From Anaerolineae bacterium (lineage in GTDB: Bacteria > Chloroflexota > Anaerolineae > Aggregatilineales > UBA2796), in the NCBI GenBank assembly GCA_019637615.1, contig JAHBVJ010000047.1, positions 1 through 42,362 on the forward strand: 42,362 nucleotides of DNA, given 5' to 3'. The position numbers and the translations under genes are program-made. Below are positions 41,616 to 42,362 of this stretch, piece by piece (the stretch's first letter is position 1; every line of letters begins with the position of its first letter). A model generated the notes under the pieces. That model did not search any database. It saw nothing but the letters and a program-made list of their open reading frames with translations, and was not told the DNA's origin.

Positions 41616-41700
41616 TTTCATCTTGAGCGCGGTAGATGGTGTCATCCCAAATGATCCCGAACGTTTATTCTTTCTTCATCGAACCTAAACGCTTTCTCGC

Positions 41701-41729
41701 TTGACATCACACCCAATCTCTTGTACTAT
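41701..41729 (+). promoter_or_regulatory. Orphan sigma70-type promoter
   Basis: TTGACA (41701-41706), a 17-base spacer, TACTAT (41724-41729). This is a good promoter, but no convincing protein-coding gene lies in the 600 bases downstream. It could start a small RNA reading into the repeat cluster. Confidence 0.5.
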
Positions 41730-41913
41730 ATAGACCGTGTGAGCAACTCGCTTTCGCGGTCTTTTGGAGTCTCCATCTTCCGAATCGCGTCGTGGCTTGG
41801 CTCCCTTGCCAGCGCTGATCATAGATGTCCTTACCAACCTAACCACCCTGATCTCGGCTCGCGAGCTTTATCTCTGTGAGCCACATAGCGAGTGCTTTTC
41901 CCGCCCTGATTTA

Positions 41914-42049
41914 TTTGCCTGTTTTTGCCTGATAACTGCCTGATACTTGCCTGTTCCTGTCGGTTCAGGATGGCTCATCTGAGCGCAAAAAGGCGATTGC
42001 CTGTTATTTTGCCTGATAAAACAGGCAGATCAGGCAAAACAGGCAATTT
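41914..42049. repeat. Cluster of TGCCTG/CAGGCA repeats with a long imperfect palindrome
   Basis: Six TGCCTG on the plus strand (starting at 41916, 41926, 41937, 41948, 41998 and 42010) and three CAGGCA (42022, 42031, 42040). The first four are spaced 10, 11 and 11 bases, the last three 9 and 9. ATTGCCTGTTATTTTGCCTGAT (41996-42017, here described by its halves ATTGCCTGTT and TTTTGCCTGAT) faces ATCAGGCAAAACAGGCAAT (42029-42047) across an 11-base loop. This is the only remarkable content of 41730-42168. It resembles protein-binding iterons or a transposon end rather than a CRISPR. Confidence 0.8.
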
Positions 42050-42168
42050 CAACAAGATGCGCCACTCGCGTAACTGCGAAGGTGTCACCATCGTCCCAAC
42101 CCAGAATTGAGGAGCAGCATGCCAACCTTACGCCGCATTCCCAATCCAGCTACGAAAAAGCTGTCCTT

Positions 42169-42230
42169 GCCTGAGTCCCGACAGGGATTTCGTGCCCTGC
42201 GCTTGCACGCTCCACCATCGGGCGGTATTG
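42169..42230 (+). repeat. Dispersed repeat, copy C
   Basis: Reads GCCTGAGTCCCGACAGGGAT, TTCGTGCCCTGCG, then ACG, CACCATCGGGCGGT. The same blocks in the same order as copies A and B. The remaining window to 42362 has one more hairpin and no gene I can support. Confidence 0.7.
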
Positions 42231-42240
42231 CGCCCCACCA

Positions 42241-42270
42241 TGATCCCGTCCCTACCAGCCAACGGGATCA
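42241..42270. other. Hairpin near the window end
   Basis: TGATCCCGT (42241-42249) pairs perfectly with ACGGGATCA (42262-42270). The ATGATCCCG arm also occurs at 36243 and, as AAATGATCCCGA, at about 41648. Confidence 0.45.
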
Positions 42271-42362
42271 TATCAGGGATCATTCCTCCTCAACCCGCCC
42301 TCCCTTCTTCTACTAATGAATACCGACAACGATGATTCCTATCGTACGGACGCCACATGTGG

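Noticed and set aside
41914..42049. Possible CRISPR array
   Set aside because: The repeated unit is only 6-10 bases, spacing is 9-12 bases, and both orientations occur; there are no spacers of usual length and no cas genes.
41925..42316. Two short open frames in the 3' repeat region (61 and 69 codons)
   Set aside because: Both run through the TGCCTG cluster or repeat copy C and give low-complexity or Pro/Arg-rich products.

Overview
The window looks like a stretch of chromosome from a member of the Chloroflexota, most likely class Anaerolineae. The reasons are the moderately high GC content, several small conserved lipoprotein or signal-anchor families typical of that group (for example the Cys-Glu-Gly-Leu-Pro-Cys protein at 4163 and the FxLYD lipoprotein at 17366), a bL31 protein carrying an extra C-terminal helix-hairpin-helix domain, and GH63/GH13_18 sugar enzymes. 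This placement is inferred from protein flavour only; there is no rRNA or tRNA in the window.

Layout. 1-2000: an IS701-like insertion sequence whose right end sits at the start of a TIR-domain gene and has replaced its N-terminus. 2112-7400: a thioredoxin-fold YyaL/SSP411-type protein with a secreted partner, an HSL-type esterase, a secreted protein of unknown function and a RidA protein. 7614-12946: a GH63-type glycosidase convergent with a GH13_18 phosphorylase (together possibly glucosylglycerate turnover), and an SRPBCC protein with a very long proline-rich tail. 13081-14128: three small membrane or envelope genes ending in a YtxH protein. 14271-20442: an SDR oxidoreductase, MurC, a DUF6946 protein, a two-FxLYD lipoprotein, a GT1 glycosyltransferase and a small anchored protein. 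20552-22547: a DUF4386 membrane protein with a clear operator/promoter region, and a secreted NodB-like protein with altered catalytic residues. 22632-24495: a two-gene AAA ATPase/DUF4276 (Toprim-like) module resembling phage-defence pairs. 24684-26434: two membrane proteins, one with a nuclease-like motif. 26603-27821: rplU, rpmA and an rpmE fusion. 28000-36224: DUF4380, a DUF72 protein with a beta-clamp-like C-terminus, inorganic pyrophosphatase, a DUF2892-SRPBCC protein, DUF6582, a PcrA/UvrD helicase and a tandem pair of paralogous secreted proteins. 36318-41615: a PQQ-type sugar dehydrogenase with five C-terminal repeats, Hsp20, and HypF. 41616-42362: no convincing gene, but a good promoter, a dense cluster of TGCCTG/CAGGCA repeats and a copy of a dispersed repeat.

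How it works together. Most of the window is housekeeping or envelope biology arranged as short one- to three-gene units, often convergent, with long-stem hairpins lacking a T tract between many convergent pairs. The accessory signals are the IS/TIR locus, the ATPase/DUF4276 pair, two proteins with E-x-K nuclease-like motifs (DUF6946 and the membrane protein at 25652), a three-copy dispersed repeat, and the phased repeat cluster near the right end. The best candidates for something not yet described are the repeat cluster at 41914-42049, the ATPase/DUF4276 pair, the membrane-anchored nuclease-like protein, and the bL31 fusion.
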